NCBI RefSeq assembly: GCF_036370855.1
Contig: NC_088099.1
Span: forward strand, 143,361,017 to 143,425,016
Length of the DNA stretch: 64,000 nt
Reading direction: 5' to 3'
DNA from: Dromaius novaehollandiae
Taxonomy: Eukaryota > Chordata > Aves > Casuariiformes > Dromaiidae
Shown here: piece after piece, positions 36,290 through 48,900 of the stretch
Layout: every line of letters begins with the position of its first letter
How positions within the stretch are numbered: position 1 is the stretch's first letter
The notes under the pieces: generated by a model
What the model was told of the DNA's origin: nothing
What the model saw: only the letters and a program-made list of their open reading frames with translations
The model's database searches: none
Position numbers and translations under genes: made by a program

Positions 36290-39200
36290 TGAATTTTTCT
36301 AGCAATTTTCCAGCCAAGGACAAGAAAATCAGATTGCTCTTGGCAACTGATGCTGGGATTAGCAGTTTAGGTAGTTTAGAGGCAATTGCTGTGTTTTTGA
36401 GTGGATATTTGAAGGAGCAGCCATGAAGAGGTCTTTGGAAGCAATAAGAGGATTTCTTTTGGTGGAGTTATCCTGGCAAGGAGAAAAGCTCAGTGAAGAC
36501 TTTCCCAATAAATCCAAAGCCTTTTAAACTTCTGAAATGGCCTTCTCAGTTCCAAGGGGGAGTAATAACTATTTTAGCTATATGCTCCATTAGCCTAGTT
36601 ATGGTTATGAACCACACTAAGGATAACAGCTTCAGCTATTAAAATGAACAGCTTGAGCCTCAGGAACATTTCTGGTAGTGAAGAAAACATGAATATTTAT
36701 TGGGTGTCAGATTTAGCCCTGTTAAAAAGGGTAAAAAAGGGCTAACCATACACCTCAGGTAAAATATTGGCCTATGAAATGGCCAGTTTTATACTGTGAC
36801 TCATTTGCCGCACACTTCTTATTTCTTCCCAAAACAAGATGGATAAAGAATCTTGTTTGCTAAATGCAGGGCTGCCCACAGTCTTTAATACATCCTCGAG
36901 TATAACAGGTCGGCTCCTGCCACCCCTCGGCTCCATCCTCACCAGGAGGGGGCTGGAGTCTTGCAAAGGGCACCCTGACAAACCACATGGCATTGCTAGT
37001 GACTTCTGCGGCCAGGAAAGAGGTGTTTAATCCTTGAAACCATTTATCCTGGTGCAGAAGCAGACTGCCTCTGACAGTGCCCTTTGGGGAAGCATGTGTT
37101 GAATGAGTCGTGAAAAGCCAAGCACAGACAACGCAGGGTTTTAGAAAGTTGTGGGCCAGCTAGGCAGATTTTCTTTTTCTCTCCTTTGACATCCGGTAGC
37201 ATTTTGTTTCCATCCCCAGATCAGATATGCCAGCTAGTTAATAAACTCAGGTGCAGGGCAGCAGCTTGCCTGATGAAAATGAGTAATTACATTTCACTTA
37301 ACCTGACCAGAATTTTGATTGCCACTGACATGATTAATAGGATTTTTCCTAGCATTGCTTAAAGAAAGCCGCAGTATTTAGTATATGGGAAACAAAAACA
37401 GGCTGTAAGCCATTGACAAAGATGAGGGGTAATGAGTGATTGAGAGAGGCATCATGAGAAAAGGTCTGACACTTTGCAAATGTTTTTATGAATAAGCTGG
37501 TGGGAGAAGAAGTAGAGAGCACAATCATGAAATGGACGTGTAATACTGAATCATGGTGGAGCTGCAAAGAAAAGAAATCATGCAGGAGCATGTGGAGAGG
37601 TCAAGAAATAAAAATAAACCTGAGATATCTTAGAGAAATACAACCTTTAATCACTTCTCCTTCAATCATTAGAAAGCACAAACTTGGGGAGGAGTTAATG
37701 AGAGTCACATGCAGAATGTTCATGTTAATTTAACGAATAACTTTAATATAATAACTCAGCAGAACTGAACAAATTCAATGTAGCTCAATGTAGCTTCATG
37801 CCAAGCATGAAGAAATTGCGTTGGGTTCTCAGAAAACGTTTTTTAAAAATAAGCATTTTGACTCTGTGTTTGTGTTTGAATTGTCTAATGCTCAGGTTCG
37901 GCAGTGTCCCAGTCCCAAGCCTTTTCTCTGAAATCAAGAGAGCGAAGAGAACAGGCAGCTCCCAGGAGTTTGCAGGGCTATGTGACTGCGGCAAAGCATA
38001 TGGAGCAGGAACGTAGAGGCTTCTCCACCTCTGCTCTAACTGCAAACAAAATGGTCTGTTTACTTCTGGGCACCATCTTTCCAGCCATCTATCTATATGC
38101 AGGAGCAAGGTCAGGGAAAGGCAACAAAAGTGGCAGAAGGTCTGAAAGGGCTGACTAAGCTGACCAAGCTGACAAAGCTCTCTAAACTATATCTGGCTCT
38201 TGTGAACTTTCTTGACGTGAAGGAAAAATGAGATGATAATTGCTCACAGCTATCTGGAAAGCATAAGTCTCCAGAAAAGGGTGGAATTGTTTAGAACTGA
38301 CCCTATGGAGAGAAATAAGACCGAAGGGATAAAACGAGGGGAAATGTGGTTTCCACTGATGTGTACAACTGTAGCTTTCCAGTGGGCTATATGGTGCCTT
38401 TGGTGCAGTCTGTGGTAAGCTCAGATAGCTCCCCTGGCACAGGAGCTGTTCAAGTCGGGCTTTTCAAGGCACATGCCTCATGACCACTTGACTTTGGTGT
38501 CTAGGAAGGGACTAGCTTCGGCAGGAGCTTCTCCTGCTTTGAGGCACCTGTTACATCTGTCCAGGGTTTAAATCCTATAGCTGAAGCCCTGCATCATGGG
38601 GCTCCTGATCTCCAGTGCCACCCATAAAATAAGCAGGATGTCAGGATGGGGGACAAGCTCTGCTTCTCTCTCAGTACAACTAAGATGGGGTGGCCTAACA
38701 GGTCACTCTCCATTGAGGGTGTTGGTACGGATGCTTTTCTGCCTTTTCCTACTGTTGCCACAGACATTTCCCTGTGCTCCCTCAGCCATATTGCACTTAG
38801 CTGCCACAGCAGACTCATCAGTGTCTATATGAGAGGTCAGAAAAAGAAAATCAGGAAATCTCAGTAGAATATTTAAGTCCTTTATTGGTGGCAATGAGCT
38901 CCCACCCTGGCTCGGCTGCTAAGTTGAACCTCCTGTCGGTGTTCATGCATTTGCCATGCTCTTGTCACCTTGCTTCCTCTAAGTTTGCCTCGGCAAGTCT
39001 GCAGTGATGCTGGCAATAGTCTTTTTTTGCTATATCAAACAGTATCTTTTTGTTTATCTTTTGGCAAGACTACCTCTGCCATTAGGCTGTTTATATCCTC
39101 TGCCAAGAGAGGCCAGGAGACAAATCTTCCAAGTTCATGGGCACCTTCTCAGTGCTGTCTGCAGACCCCAGAACTTCACACTTGGAGGTGTCACTTTACC

Positions 39201-39620
39201 TTCCATTTGCTTTATGATCAAGGGCAATACCAGCTTTTGTTTCTCACCTTTTCTGCCATCAAAGTTTCAAAATGTAAAAAATGTTATTGGTGCTGCTTTT
39301 GTTATTTTAAACCAGACTAATTTTCAGAAGTTCTCAAATTTTTTGCCTCTTTCTTCTGGTTTTCTGCCCGCCAAAGTAGCAAATGACAGAAGCTGTCCTT
39401 TGTTGTGGACAAAGTGAACTGCAGAATGCAATAGTCTCACCTGGGAAATGGGAGTCATGATTTCAGGAGTTTATATTTCTCTATCTCCTGCCTTGCATTG
39501 TATATTCAGTTGATTATTTCAATTTTTTTGTCAACAGAAATGGGTTTTGATAGGATTCATGCTTGTTCTGTTATTCTCAAAATTCTGCATTCCACTGCTC
39601 ACATGATTTGTTCCTTCGCC
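36290..39620. other. Non-coding stretch, no gene recognised
   Basis: Frames do not exceed 137 codons and show no family likeness. A small 10-bp-period repeat (CTGACYAAG, three units) sits at about 38151-38179. A 107-codon minus frame (37785-38108) faces plus frames of 72 and 84 codons. Confidence 0.5.
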
Positions 39621-39625
39621 CTTTG

Positions 39626-39704
39626 GACCCCATCCAAAGTCTGTTGAAGCCAATGGGAATCTTTCCACCGATTTCAGTGGGATCTGGAATCTATCTCAGG
39701 CCCT
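39626..39704. mobile_element. Ancient palindromic amniote repeat (MITE-like)
   Basis: CCCATCCAAAGTC is followed by TTGAAGCCAATGGGAATCT, then TTTCCACCGATTTCAGTGGG and TCTGGAATC...CAGGCCC. This matches, with decay, a repeat I know from bird, turtle and crocodile DNA, whose core is a palindrome of GAAGTCAATGGGA and its complement ending near GGATCAGGCCC. TGAAGCCAATGG and the facing CCGATTTCAG still show the inverted symmetry. I cannot name the library family with certainty. Confidence 0.5.
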
Positions 39705-39927
39705 GTCCATCATATCCCACCCACCTCACCCCATTCTTGCATCCAAGTCTGTTTACTCGGTCCCAGTCCTTCCCCTTCAGTCCGTCCTCCTCCCACCCAG
39801 CCCTCATTAACTCCCAGGCTCCCTCTCCGGGCTTCTCACCCTGTTTGCCAGCCTGACCCCGAGCAACTTCCCTGCATCTCTTTGCCTAGGCAGTGCAACC
39901 AAACAGGTCTATCCGCTCTGCGCCGAT

Positions 39928-39957
39928 GCTGGTGCCCAGTCAGCTGGTGCCCCGTCA
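39928..39957. repeat. Tandem 15-bp duplication
   Basis: GCTGGTGCCCAGTCA (39928-39942) is followed by GCTGGTGCCCCGTCA (39943-39957), differing at one base, then by GCTGCAGCTGCAG. This is a short GC-rich minisatellite seed. Confidence 0.85.
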
Positions 39958-40124
39958 GCTGCAGCTGCAGCCCTGGCTCTCCTCCACCAGCTCTGGCTCT
40001 TGCCTTGCCTGAGCTGGAGGCAGACTACTTCTTTCTCCAGGAGCACAAGGGTCATTGAAAACACATGGTAAAGAGACTCCCGATTCCCAGTCTCAAGGCT
40101 TGACTCCATTCCACGTGGGCCCAG

Positions 40125-40258
40125 CCGTTCCCGGGGTGTCTGGTTTCCTCGGAGCGGACAGACGTGCTCCAAGAGAGGTCACAGACATTTGCGTCTGGCC
40201 AGCTCTCGAGCGGCGAGCGGCAGGCGTGCGCTCGGCAAGGGCAGGCTCCCGGGAAAGG
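40125..40258. promoter_or_regulatory. Very small CpG-rich patch
   Basis: A hand count gives about 14 CpGs in roughly 130 bp, with TCGAGCGGCGAGCGG near its 3' half. It is below CpG-island length, and no donor or initiator is evident. It may be a GC-biased spot. Confidence 0.3.
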
Positions 40259-40261
40259 GTT

Positions 40262-41115
40262 AGCTCTTAAGACCTTGCAGCTTTTCCTAAGGATGCACAA
40301 ATGTGGTTTTTCAAGCAGCCAAATTCGCAGTTCTGCATGGAGCGGGGAGACAGGACAGGCTTGATGGGGACGGTATCTCCAGGCAGATCACAGGTCTCAG
40401 CCAGTAAGGCCAGAAGGGTGAGAGCCTTACAGAAAAAAATGTTAACACTGGAAACCAGTTAGGTTTTTCATAGTCAGGTTCTTGTAAAAACAGCAAGAAC
40501 AGCTTTTTTCTCTCTCTCAAAAAAAGAGAAATATTTGATCTGTAACAGCCAGAATGGGAATCTTCAGCATGAATGGCCAAATTTGGAATTCTTCTAAACA
40601 TCCTATTGTGGCATTTCATAATGAGAATTTTAGGGCAGTGTTAATAATACTGAGTCTATTTGGGTAAGCTGTCAGAGGGGTTGGATGTCTGCTGTAGAAC
40701 AAAATACATCTCCAGCCTAATTGGGGTCCTTCAGGAGGAGCCTTATAAATATATACAAATAGCTGAAAAATATACTGCAACATCCAAATGTAGATAATTG
40801 TACTGACATGGTGAAGACCAATAAAACATGTGATTGCTGGAAAAGGGGAGTCATCTATTAATGTTCAGGCTGAGTTAGACATGTGAAAAGAGCTGAGAGG
40901 ATTTTCTACGGAATAACAACATTCTTGTGCCTCAGTTATGCTGTCATCATGATGTCTCCATGACATTTCTCTGAATTTCCTGTGCCAGACTCACAGCCTT
41001 GCTGATAAAATCCTGGACTGTCCTTGGGAGCACTTTTAAAATATATCCCTGTAAGTCCAGAATTAAAATGCTTAAAACATTTTTCTCTGCTGTTTATCAT
41101 TTCATAGGATGGTAA
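40262..41115. other. Non-coding stretch, no gene recognised
   Basis: No gene or interspersed repeat recognised. A 102-codon minus frame at 40311-40619 looks random. Confidence 0.55.
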
Positions 41116-41116
41116 A

Positions 41117-41138
41117 GTGTGTGTGTGTGTTGGGGGGG
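41117..41138. repeat. (GT)7 microsatellite with G7 run
   Basis: Seven GT units (41117-41130), one T, then seven G. Short tracts of this kind are often length-variable. Confidence 0.9.
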
Positions 41139-41487
41139 TAACGGAGATGACTGGGAGAACTGGAGAAATTACAAAGGGGCTTGAAAGGATGCAAGTAAAA
41201 GCCAGCTGCATTGCTGCAACCTGCATGTGGTCCCTGTCCCATGGCAGAGGTGGACCCCTTATCACTGCTCCCTTCCCAGTCAGTTGTCAGGTATACTTGA
41301 CTAAAACGGGCCTGAAAATGCAGAATTCTTTCAAAATATAGTACGTATTCAGGATGCAATCACAGCATTGTATATACTGTCAGCACTGCTTCAAAGATCT
41401 GTTAAGACAGTCCTACAGTGATCACTAGATCGTTGTCACCATTTGGTATTAATATATTTCTTAAAGATCTTTCTGTATATCCTGTAG

Positions 41488-41730
41488 AGTTACCAAAATG
41501 CAGAAGTGAAGGACGAATAGATGAAGACTCTGATGATCAATGCTATAGGAATACCAGCTGTACTAAAATATTCCCAAATGAAATTCATCAGCCAAAATTC
41601 CTATCAGTTCGAGCTTTCCAGAATGACCATTTGCAATGAATTTTTATCACTCCTTCCATGTTGTGCCATAAATTGATTATTTTTTCTAGAAAGATCATGC
41701 AAACCTCAAAATAAAAATTGTAATATGTCA
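41488..41730 (+). CDS. Possible 3'-terminal coding exon, protein unknown
   Basis: A pyrimidine-leaning tract ends in CCTGTAG (acceptor at 41486-41487). From 41488 a frame stays open to TGA at 41637-41639, about 50 codons. Its translation is polar and not low-complexity, with RIDEDSDDQCYRNTSC near the middle and PNEIHQPKFLS after it. An AATAAA signal follows at 41710-41715, about 70 bp past the stop, with only weak GT-rich sequence downstream. The set acceptor, frame, stop and poly-A signal in order is what a last exon looks like, but each piece is common by chance. I do not recognise the protein, and no upstream exon was found. AT-rich base composition matches its surroundings. Confidence 0.15.
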
Positions 41731-41734
41731 GGAT

Positions 41735-42110
41735 GTCAGGTAGCAGCTAGTACACAGCTGTAAACTGCAGTTTGCCTTATTTTGAAGGATAATCCTTGCA
41801 ATGCAGGTTTTCTGTTTAGTAGGCCAATTATTTTGGATCATATGTTACTTTGCTTCCTAACTCACCAGTTTCGAGAGGAGCTTTTGTGAGAATAGGGTAT
41901 ATTGCATTTGGCTTTTCGCAAGTAGGACTGAAGTATGTGAAGTGTTTGAGTTGTTGCCTTAAATGAATTGTCCCTGCTGCACTAGGGATTCAAGGTTTTC
42001 AGCTTAGCAGGTCTTAGAGGAGGAGTATGCTGCGGATCTCTGGGATTTGCACATGCTCCTTCGCTCAGTCTGTAGCTAATATGGAAAGGACAATCCAAGG
42101 GCTGGGCTGT
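41735..42110. other. Non-coding stretch, no gene recognised
   Basis: AT-rich and without recognised content. Confidence 0.55.
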
Positions 42111-42114
42111 GCAC

Positions 42115-42142
42115 TTCGGTACACAAATAAGCCATTGAAGCC
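42115..42142 (+). repeat. 28-bp dispersed direct repeat, copy 1
   Basis: A 28-bp word containing GTACACAAATAAGCCATTGA recurs 349 bp downstream at 42464-42491 with three differences. The flanks do not match. It may be a shared binding motif, a tiny duplication or chance. Confidence 0.7.
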
Positions 42143-42463
42143 ATGACAAAAGATGTTTGTGTTCCAAATGGACTCACGTTCTTTGTTTTTAGTACATTTT
42201 ATCTGTCTCCTTTGAAACAGAAATAGTCATATAAATGCACGGAAGGGAGGAAAGTTTGTTCATCTTCTAGGAAATGTCTTAAATGTTTGTATATGTAAGA
42301 ACAGTTAATACAGAGCAAAGAGATAATTCTTAGGCAGGCTTGAAAGCAGGTGGCTTCCTGCTCCTAGTACCAGATGTGCCACGGAGTGTCTCTGTGTAAA
42401 AACAGCAATCAGTCCAAGGCTGTATCATTACTTTGCTTTCACAAATAGACTTATATCTGTTGA

Positions 42464-42491
42464 TTCCGTACACAAACAAACCATTGAAGCC
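42464..42491 (+). repeat. 28-bp dispersed direct repeat, copy 2
   Basis: The matching word contains GTACACAAACAAACCATTGA. It has 25 of 28 bases in common with 42115-42142, in the same orientation. Confidence 0.7.
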
Positions 42492-42494
42492 GTA

Positions 42495-45400
42495 TCTACC
42501 ATATGATTTTTAAGGAGAGAAGGGGAGAAATTGTTCATTTAAAGGGATTTCTGCCCCACTTCTGGACCATTTTACCCTTCTTAGCCCCTTCCCCAAGCCC
42601 TTTCCCTGTCAGACTGCCTGAATAAGGCTGGTGAGGTTCATTTGTTGAATTTCCTGCAGTCCTCACCTGCTCTTGGAGAGAAAATCACATCTGTGTGGAG
42701 CATGCATATAAATTGAAGGGGCAGGAAGTTATCCTGGGACGAAAGCACTAGTTATTCCCTTGCAGGTGCTGCTGCAGAACAAACAATAATACACAGTTAG
42801 GACCAAGCCAGCCCAATAAGTGCCAGTAAGTTGGTTATTGGTAAATCCGAATGTGTTACCACAGTTAGTTTCATTTTTGGCTCCCGACGGCTTCCCCTAT
42901 CATGGTGTTTGGGTACACAGGGTCGTGTATGTCTGGCTGTTGTCTGCCAGAGATGAGCCTTGCTTTAAAGGTGGCCTTTTCCCTAAACAGTCAATGGAGA
43001 TACACAGCAAGTCCAGGGATGGGTGCTGAGCTACATCTCCTGTTGTTGTAGGAGTGTGGCCATGGGGAACTTTTTTCCTTGGCTGATGAAATACAGATCT
43101 GCCTCTGTGCTTCAAATGTGCTTGCTCTAATAACAGCATCTCTCCTCTACCCATGAACACAAATTCAAGATGCCTAGAACAGAGCTCTTGATCTTCCTCC
43201 CTAAGCTACATCTGCCTCAGTTGTTGGGCAGACACTTTCATCCCTGCATTTACAGTCTGGGCATCATTTCCAGGCTGGCCCTCGCTGCAGGTCCTCACAT
43301 CCAAGTGATGCCTAAGACTTGCAGATTCTTTCTGTGCAACTTCTCCACATTTCTGTCTCTGTATTCTCTCTCCTAACCCAGATTTTCACACATCTCAATT
43401 ATTGCAAGGTTACTGCCCTACGGATATCTGCCCAGATCCTGCCATGAAGGCTGTTTTCCTAGCAAACTCTTTTGAACACGCCAGCTCACTCTATCCACCC
43501 TGCCATCAGGTTTCCCTACTCTCCTACAGTGCTCTTCAGTTCCTTACTCAGGCATCATCTCTCATGTGCTGTCAAAACACCAGTGTCTGCCCAGCAGGGT
43601 TGCCTCCCACCCTCGCTCCACTCCCCATCGCTCGCATGTTTTTTCACACAAGCATTTATGTGCTGCTTGTGCTGGAAGAAGCTCCTCGCAGGTGTCAGAA
43701 AGCTTGCTTTCTCCATCTCTGCAGCCTTGCTGAGCAACCTCCTTCTCTCTGACGCCCATAACCAGCTTACAGTAGTGAAGTGGCTGGCCTGTTGAGAGGA
43801 GAGAGTCCCTGTTATGTTAACCAGCACATTTGGGTTGCTTTCCTGTGTCTACCTTACTTTATATTTAAAGAGAAAATGTCAGATCGTATGAACTGGCCTT
43901 TTGTGCCAGCAGCGTTACTCAGAGCAATGTCTGGTTCTCCCAAGCACAGTGTTAATACAAAGGATAACTGAGGCAGCAAAAAGATATCCAAATGCATCCC
44001 TCCCCTGATACATTTTGCAGACTCCCCAGTTGCTTCCCTCCAGCCTTCAACAGCAGGATGACCTTTTCGCCTGCACAGCTTGCTCAGCAAGCCAGCATCC
44101 TTTGGCTCAGAAAGCCTTCAGCTATAATTTAGGCTGTTTCCCACTGCAGATATATTACCTCAGTCTAGACTCACTGAGCAGTGGGAAGGAGAGAAGTGCA
44201 CATGCAAACCGAAAGGCCCCTCTCCACTTCTGTCAACACCAGCCATGCCACGTCCTCCTCCACCCCACAGCATGGTAGAGGGACTGCAGCTCCCCAGCCA
44301 GACTGGGTCTCCAGACGCTCCTCTTTCACCTCCCTCTTCAGGAGTGGCTTTCTCCAGCCACGTGTACGGCATGGAGCTGTAATGGCAGTGGGACTTCGTA
44401 AAAGCACACATCTCGCAGCTTTCCCAACTGATTAATGAACTCTTGCCTTTTAAGAACCAACCCATTTCTAAAGTGGTTTGGCTGTGGAAATAAAAAAAGT
44501 GTGACTAGGAGTGGAGGAGCTAGAGTAGGAATAAGTCAGGGAAAAATTTCCTGAGGACAATTCTGGGAAGAGTGAAGAGAGAAAATAGCTTCCTTTCCTT
44601 TTAAAAATTCACCCTTCTAAAGCTTAGTATGTATTAATGGTATTAGTACACATTAATAAATGACAAAGTGTTGAATGTTTAAATAAAGCACCTCTAAGAA
44701 CATGATACTGTAAACCTTAAGTTCTAAAGCTTTCTGAAATGCTTCACTTATTTATGTCAATATAGCTCAACAGGATATTGTTACATTTGGGCGTTTCTCG
44801 GGCATCACAAGACCACACCTGCCACCATCATGCTGTGCTACTGCAGTAAAGGTCCATACGGGCCCCCGGACAGAGCTGTATAGAGCTGTGTGCTCCGTTT
44901 TACACATAAACTATTCTAAGAGACTCATTTCCTCAGCACTGGAGCAGTCCCTGCTTTTTCATGCTGCCAGGGAAGGTGACACCCTCGGGTCGCAGTAGCG
45001 AGCAGAGTGGTGAGCCGTCACAGTCACGAGGCCTGGGGCAGAGTGGTAACTGAAACCCCAAATCTGCTGAGCCCCAGGCCCGAGGCTGTTATTAGCCATA
45101 TTCTTGCCAAGCACCCCAGCTCTGATGTACCTCCTGCATCCTGCAGTGCTCCTTAAATGCTCACATGAAAAATAAAAAATCATGGTTAGTAAAGGGCATG
45201 ATAAAATGTAAATTCCCTCTCATTTACCTTGGTTAGTCCCAGCTGTGAGCACAACCCTTCCTATCCTGCATTCACTAGCAGTACTGCTAAGCTGATCTGA
45301 ATCAGATGACAGGGACTGGGATGTACGAATATATCTTCAGACAAAATGTGCATTGAGTCCTCCGCTCTGTGTCACATGAACCAATACTATTTTAAAGGTG

Positions 45401-45615
45401 TTCACAGAGGAGCTTGTGTCAGGCATATGTGGAGCTGCAGGTATTTGCATTAGAAGTGTGAAATGGCTTCTCTGTGAGGAGATCTGAGTTCATCAGCTTG
45501 GAAAAGGGATGACAGTGGGGGCATATGATACTACATGACCCTATGGTGAACAGCATGAAGAAAGTCATTGAGAAGTAATCACTTGCTCTTAACACTCTTG
45601 AGTAGGTGCCTCGTC
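42495..45615. other. Non-coding stretch, no gene recognised
   Basis: Pyrimidine-rich, GC-balanced DNA at about 43170-44400 gives many Ser/Leu/Pro/Cys-rich frames up to 116 codons on both strands, none recognisable. Past 44460 the sequence is AT-rich with short frames. No repeat family is identified. Confidence 0.5.
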
Positions 45616-45624
45616 AAATTTTCA

Positions 45625-45998
45625 CAGGCAGCAAGTTAAGAACAAACAAACAAGAACACTTTTCTCTCATAACTGCATTTAAACCAAAGAGCCCAGTACC
45701 ATGGGGTCTTCTGGAGACCAGCTGATACTGTATTTAGAAGAAGTTTAGAGAAATTCATGCAGAACAGGTCCATAGATGGCCATTAAACACAACAGACCAG
45801 ATGTTATCTCTGGCTTGGAAAAACTGACCCACTGATTGCTGGAAGCTGGAAGGGTGTCCCAGAGGAGCCGTGTGCTCTGATTATCCAGATTCTTACACTC
45901 TTACCCTCAGCATCTGCTTCTGGTTACTTTGGAGACTGGATAGTGGATTGGAAGGACCTTTGCTCTGACCCAGTATAGCTGTTCTTCTACACTTATGA
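45625..45998 (+). mobile_element. Ancient CR1/L3-type LINE 3' end
   Basis: Several blocks match, in order, the 3' untranslated end of old CR1/L3 elements known from turtles, crocodiles and, as ancient copies, mammals. AGAGAAATTCATGCAGAACA is followed by GGTCCATAGATGGCCATTAA, then GCTGGAAGCTGGAAGG. Last come GCATCTGCTTCTGG, GGACCTTTGCTCTGACCC and AGTATAGCTGTTCTT, then a CTTATG-like end. The terminal CTGACCCAGTAT...TTCTTATG motif is diagnostic. Upstream similarity fades near 45625, so the 5' limit is approximate. The copy is heavily mutated, has no coding sequence and is much older than the CR1 at 19.6 kb. Confidence 0.82.
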
Positions 45999-45999
45999 A

Positions 46000-48900
46000 G
46001 CTGCATTTGGCTTAAAAACTGATGTTAGTCAAACCTCAGTGCCTTTGGGACTATACCATTGATGCCAGGTCCTTCAGCCTCCCACAACTTCTTCAAAATT
46101 CAGGAGAAGAAATAGGTACAAGGAGAACTTAAAAAGCAGAGACTGACAAAAAGCTTTCATTTTTGAAACATTTTGAGTATTTTTGCTTTATTCGGGAAAT
46201 TATATAACAATTCCTCTTTAGGCAATGTTAAAATAAGAGAATGCACCAAATATTTGATCATTTCGATACTGTGTTTGGCTTTGCTTTTCGTATGGGATTG
46301 CATGCCTTAAAATCACCCTTCCATTCTCATCCTGCAGGCAGGACTGATTACATTAAGAGGGATTTTGTTTTTGACATTCTAAAAATATAACCCAGAAATA
46401 TAAGTAATGTCACTTCTAAAGAAATATTTCAGGAGACAATGGGACTTGTTAAAACAACACAGGATGTATTTTTTTTTGAATATCAATGTATTTTGATGCA
46501 CATATATAGGGATTTTGTTGATACTTTGTCCTTTTATGGTAGAAGAGTCCCTATTGCTGTGGTAGCCGATACATGTTCTATGACTCTGGGAAATCAGTCG
46601 CAAGACAGCTTTTGAAGGGTTTTGTCTTGTAATAGAGATTTATTCCTAGAATGAATCAGTCTTTCCTGTTTGAAGCTAGTAGAAGTTGATCCTGAATTTT
46701 TGCCATCCCTTGATGCTACCAGCCACAAGAACTGTGTGAATATATTATCTGAATTACAGTCTCATATTCTATCTTTTGGCAATTGACACGCAAATTAAGG
46801 AATGAGAACATAGTCTAATACCAATGTAAAGATTGCTTTATATAGCTTAAAGCTGTCTTTTGAAATCTATTTTATTTTTGTCATAACATCAGTTTTCTCC
46901 AAATATAGACCATAGCAGAATATAAACTGGGGAGAGAGAAAAGAGTACTTCACATTTGGAATTCCTGCTTTTGCTTAGAGGAGGCACTGTTGTGAGTTGG
47001 GCAGTCATCAGACTATTCCTCAGACAGCCGTTTAATAGCTTCCACACTCTTTCTTTCATTCTGTAAAACTGAGAGTAAACTTTGGCCCACAACTTCACCT
47101 GCACTGCATTTTACACCCCTTCTGTGCTGAGCCCAGCATTTCCATATGACACGTCGCCCACACACAAGAGGTTGCAATGTGGCACAGATGCCGACAAGAC
47201 TGGAAGGAGGAGTGTGGCGCGGTGGTATTGATATTTTGGCACAAAAGCCAGTGAATCAGAGAAGCAATGAGATGCAATGCTCCACATGCCTGGGCACCCG
47301 CAGGTTCCACCCTGCTTCCCACGAGGTCTCAAGTGACCGTCATGTCTGCGGGAGGACATGGTCACCTTGAATGACTCGGCACAACGACCGAGTTGGACAT
47401 TGACTGTAGTTACAGCAACCTTTTCTCTCTCTCGGGACAGACTGACCATTCAAATGTTCCCTTGTCTTCTCTCAAATGCTGTCTTCATGGCAGCTTGTCT
47501 TATCCCCAGATTTATAGCCTCATTGTCCTCTTCTGCTTACCACCATGAGGCCTTGGTGGTTTAAGCCCTTACTGACTCTGGCATGTAAGTCCTTCTTGTA
47601 GTCTGGCCCTTGATACCTAATCTGGACCTTTTGTTAGTTTTGGTGCCAGGCTGGAAGACATAGCCCAGGCAAACTCATTAATTGCCCAAGAGACCGTAAG
47701 CATAAACATCTCAAGATGCTGTCTAAAGCTCTGCTACTGTGTGACCATCTTGGCTGAGATAAGCTCCCAGCATTGCCCTCGCGCCTAAGACTGTGTGACT
47801 TTCACCAGCAGGACATGCCCTAGCCTGAGCATGTCCCAGCCAGTCCTGTTCCTCCTGACACAGCGGAGTTCAAAGCACGGTCCTACAGCCACTGTCATGC
47901 TTCACTCTTACACTTAATGCACAGGGAGAGCATTTGCCCAGGTAGCAGCAAATCTGGTTTCAATGCTTAGGGACAGCAGGGCCTTTGAAACTGTAACTCC
48001 TGCTCTGCAAGACTGATCCCATCGCTGATCTATAGACTGGGGTGGGATATACCCCTTTGTAGAAAGGGATAAGAGATTCACAGGACTTGAGGAAGAAGGT
48101 GGGCAGGGATTGTGCATCTGTGATAAAGGTGCTCCCTTGGGAGAGAGGGACTGCAGATCCTGCTCCAGCAACTGCATATGCTGCTTGTGTTAGAAACATT
48201 GGAAAAAAATCATAAATGCTGCTGGAGGCAGGCTCTGGATTCACTGCCTACTTTCAGGTGGAGATCTCAGTCCTCAGCAAACTACTTTCTTGCCTCCAGG
48301 CCTTAGGAGCCCTGTGTGTGTTTCTTCACTATAAGGTATGACCTCAACGGGAGCACTGGAGAGGATCTTTCCTCCCTTGCTTGTCCATAAACTGGTGGGG
48401 GTAACATTTTGGAGAAATGAAAACTCTGGGCTTATTCATCCTTGTGAAGAAGGCCTTGGCTTCGGAGATAGCAGACGTAAGCTTCTTTCCCCACTGCCAG
48501 TAAATAGAGCTCACTGAGGTGAATAGATGGCCAGTGCTTATTCACCTTGAGCCTGGATTTGAATGGTTGTTGTGATTTGGATAGCACAGAGACTTGAAAT
48601 TGAGTTTCTTTCAGCATTATAACTGTTTGGCCATGTAATATTGTAGATTGTTTCTCTCACTCATTTTTGTCTCCTCTCCTTGGTGGGAGCACCGTGTGGG
48701 ATCATGAACCAACTTGCCGAAAGAGAAGTACAGCATAAGATGCAGTCCCTGATCTTGACTTAGCGGAGGCAGGCAGGGCTGCCTGGTGTGTTTGTTTCGC
48801 GTGAGAAACCAACGCTGCCACTGTGGATCTGACACAAATGGAAGGCCCGGGAGAATCAAAAGCTGCTGGGTGAAATCAAAAGGGAGGACTCTTCTTATTA

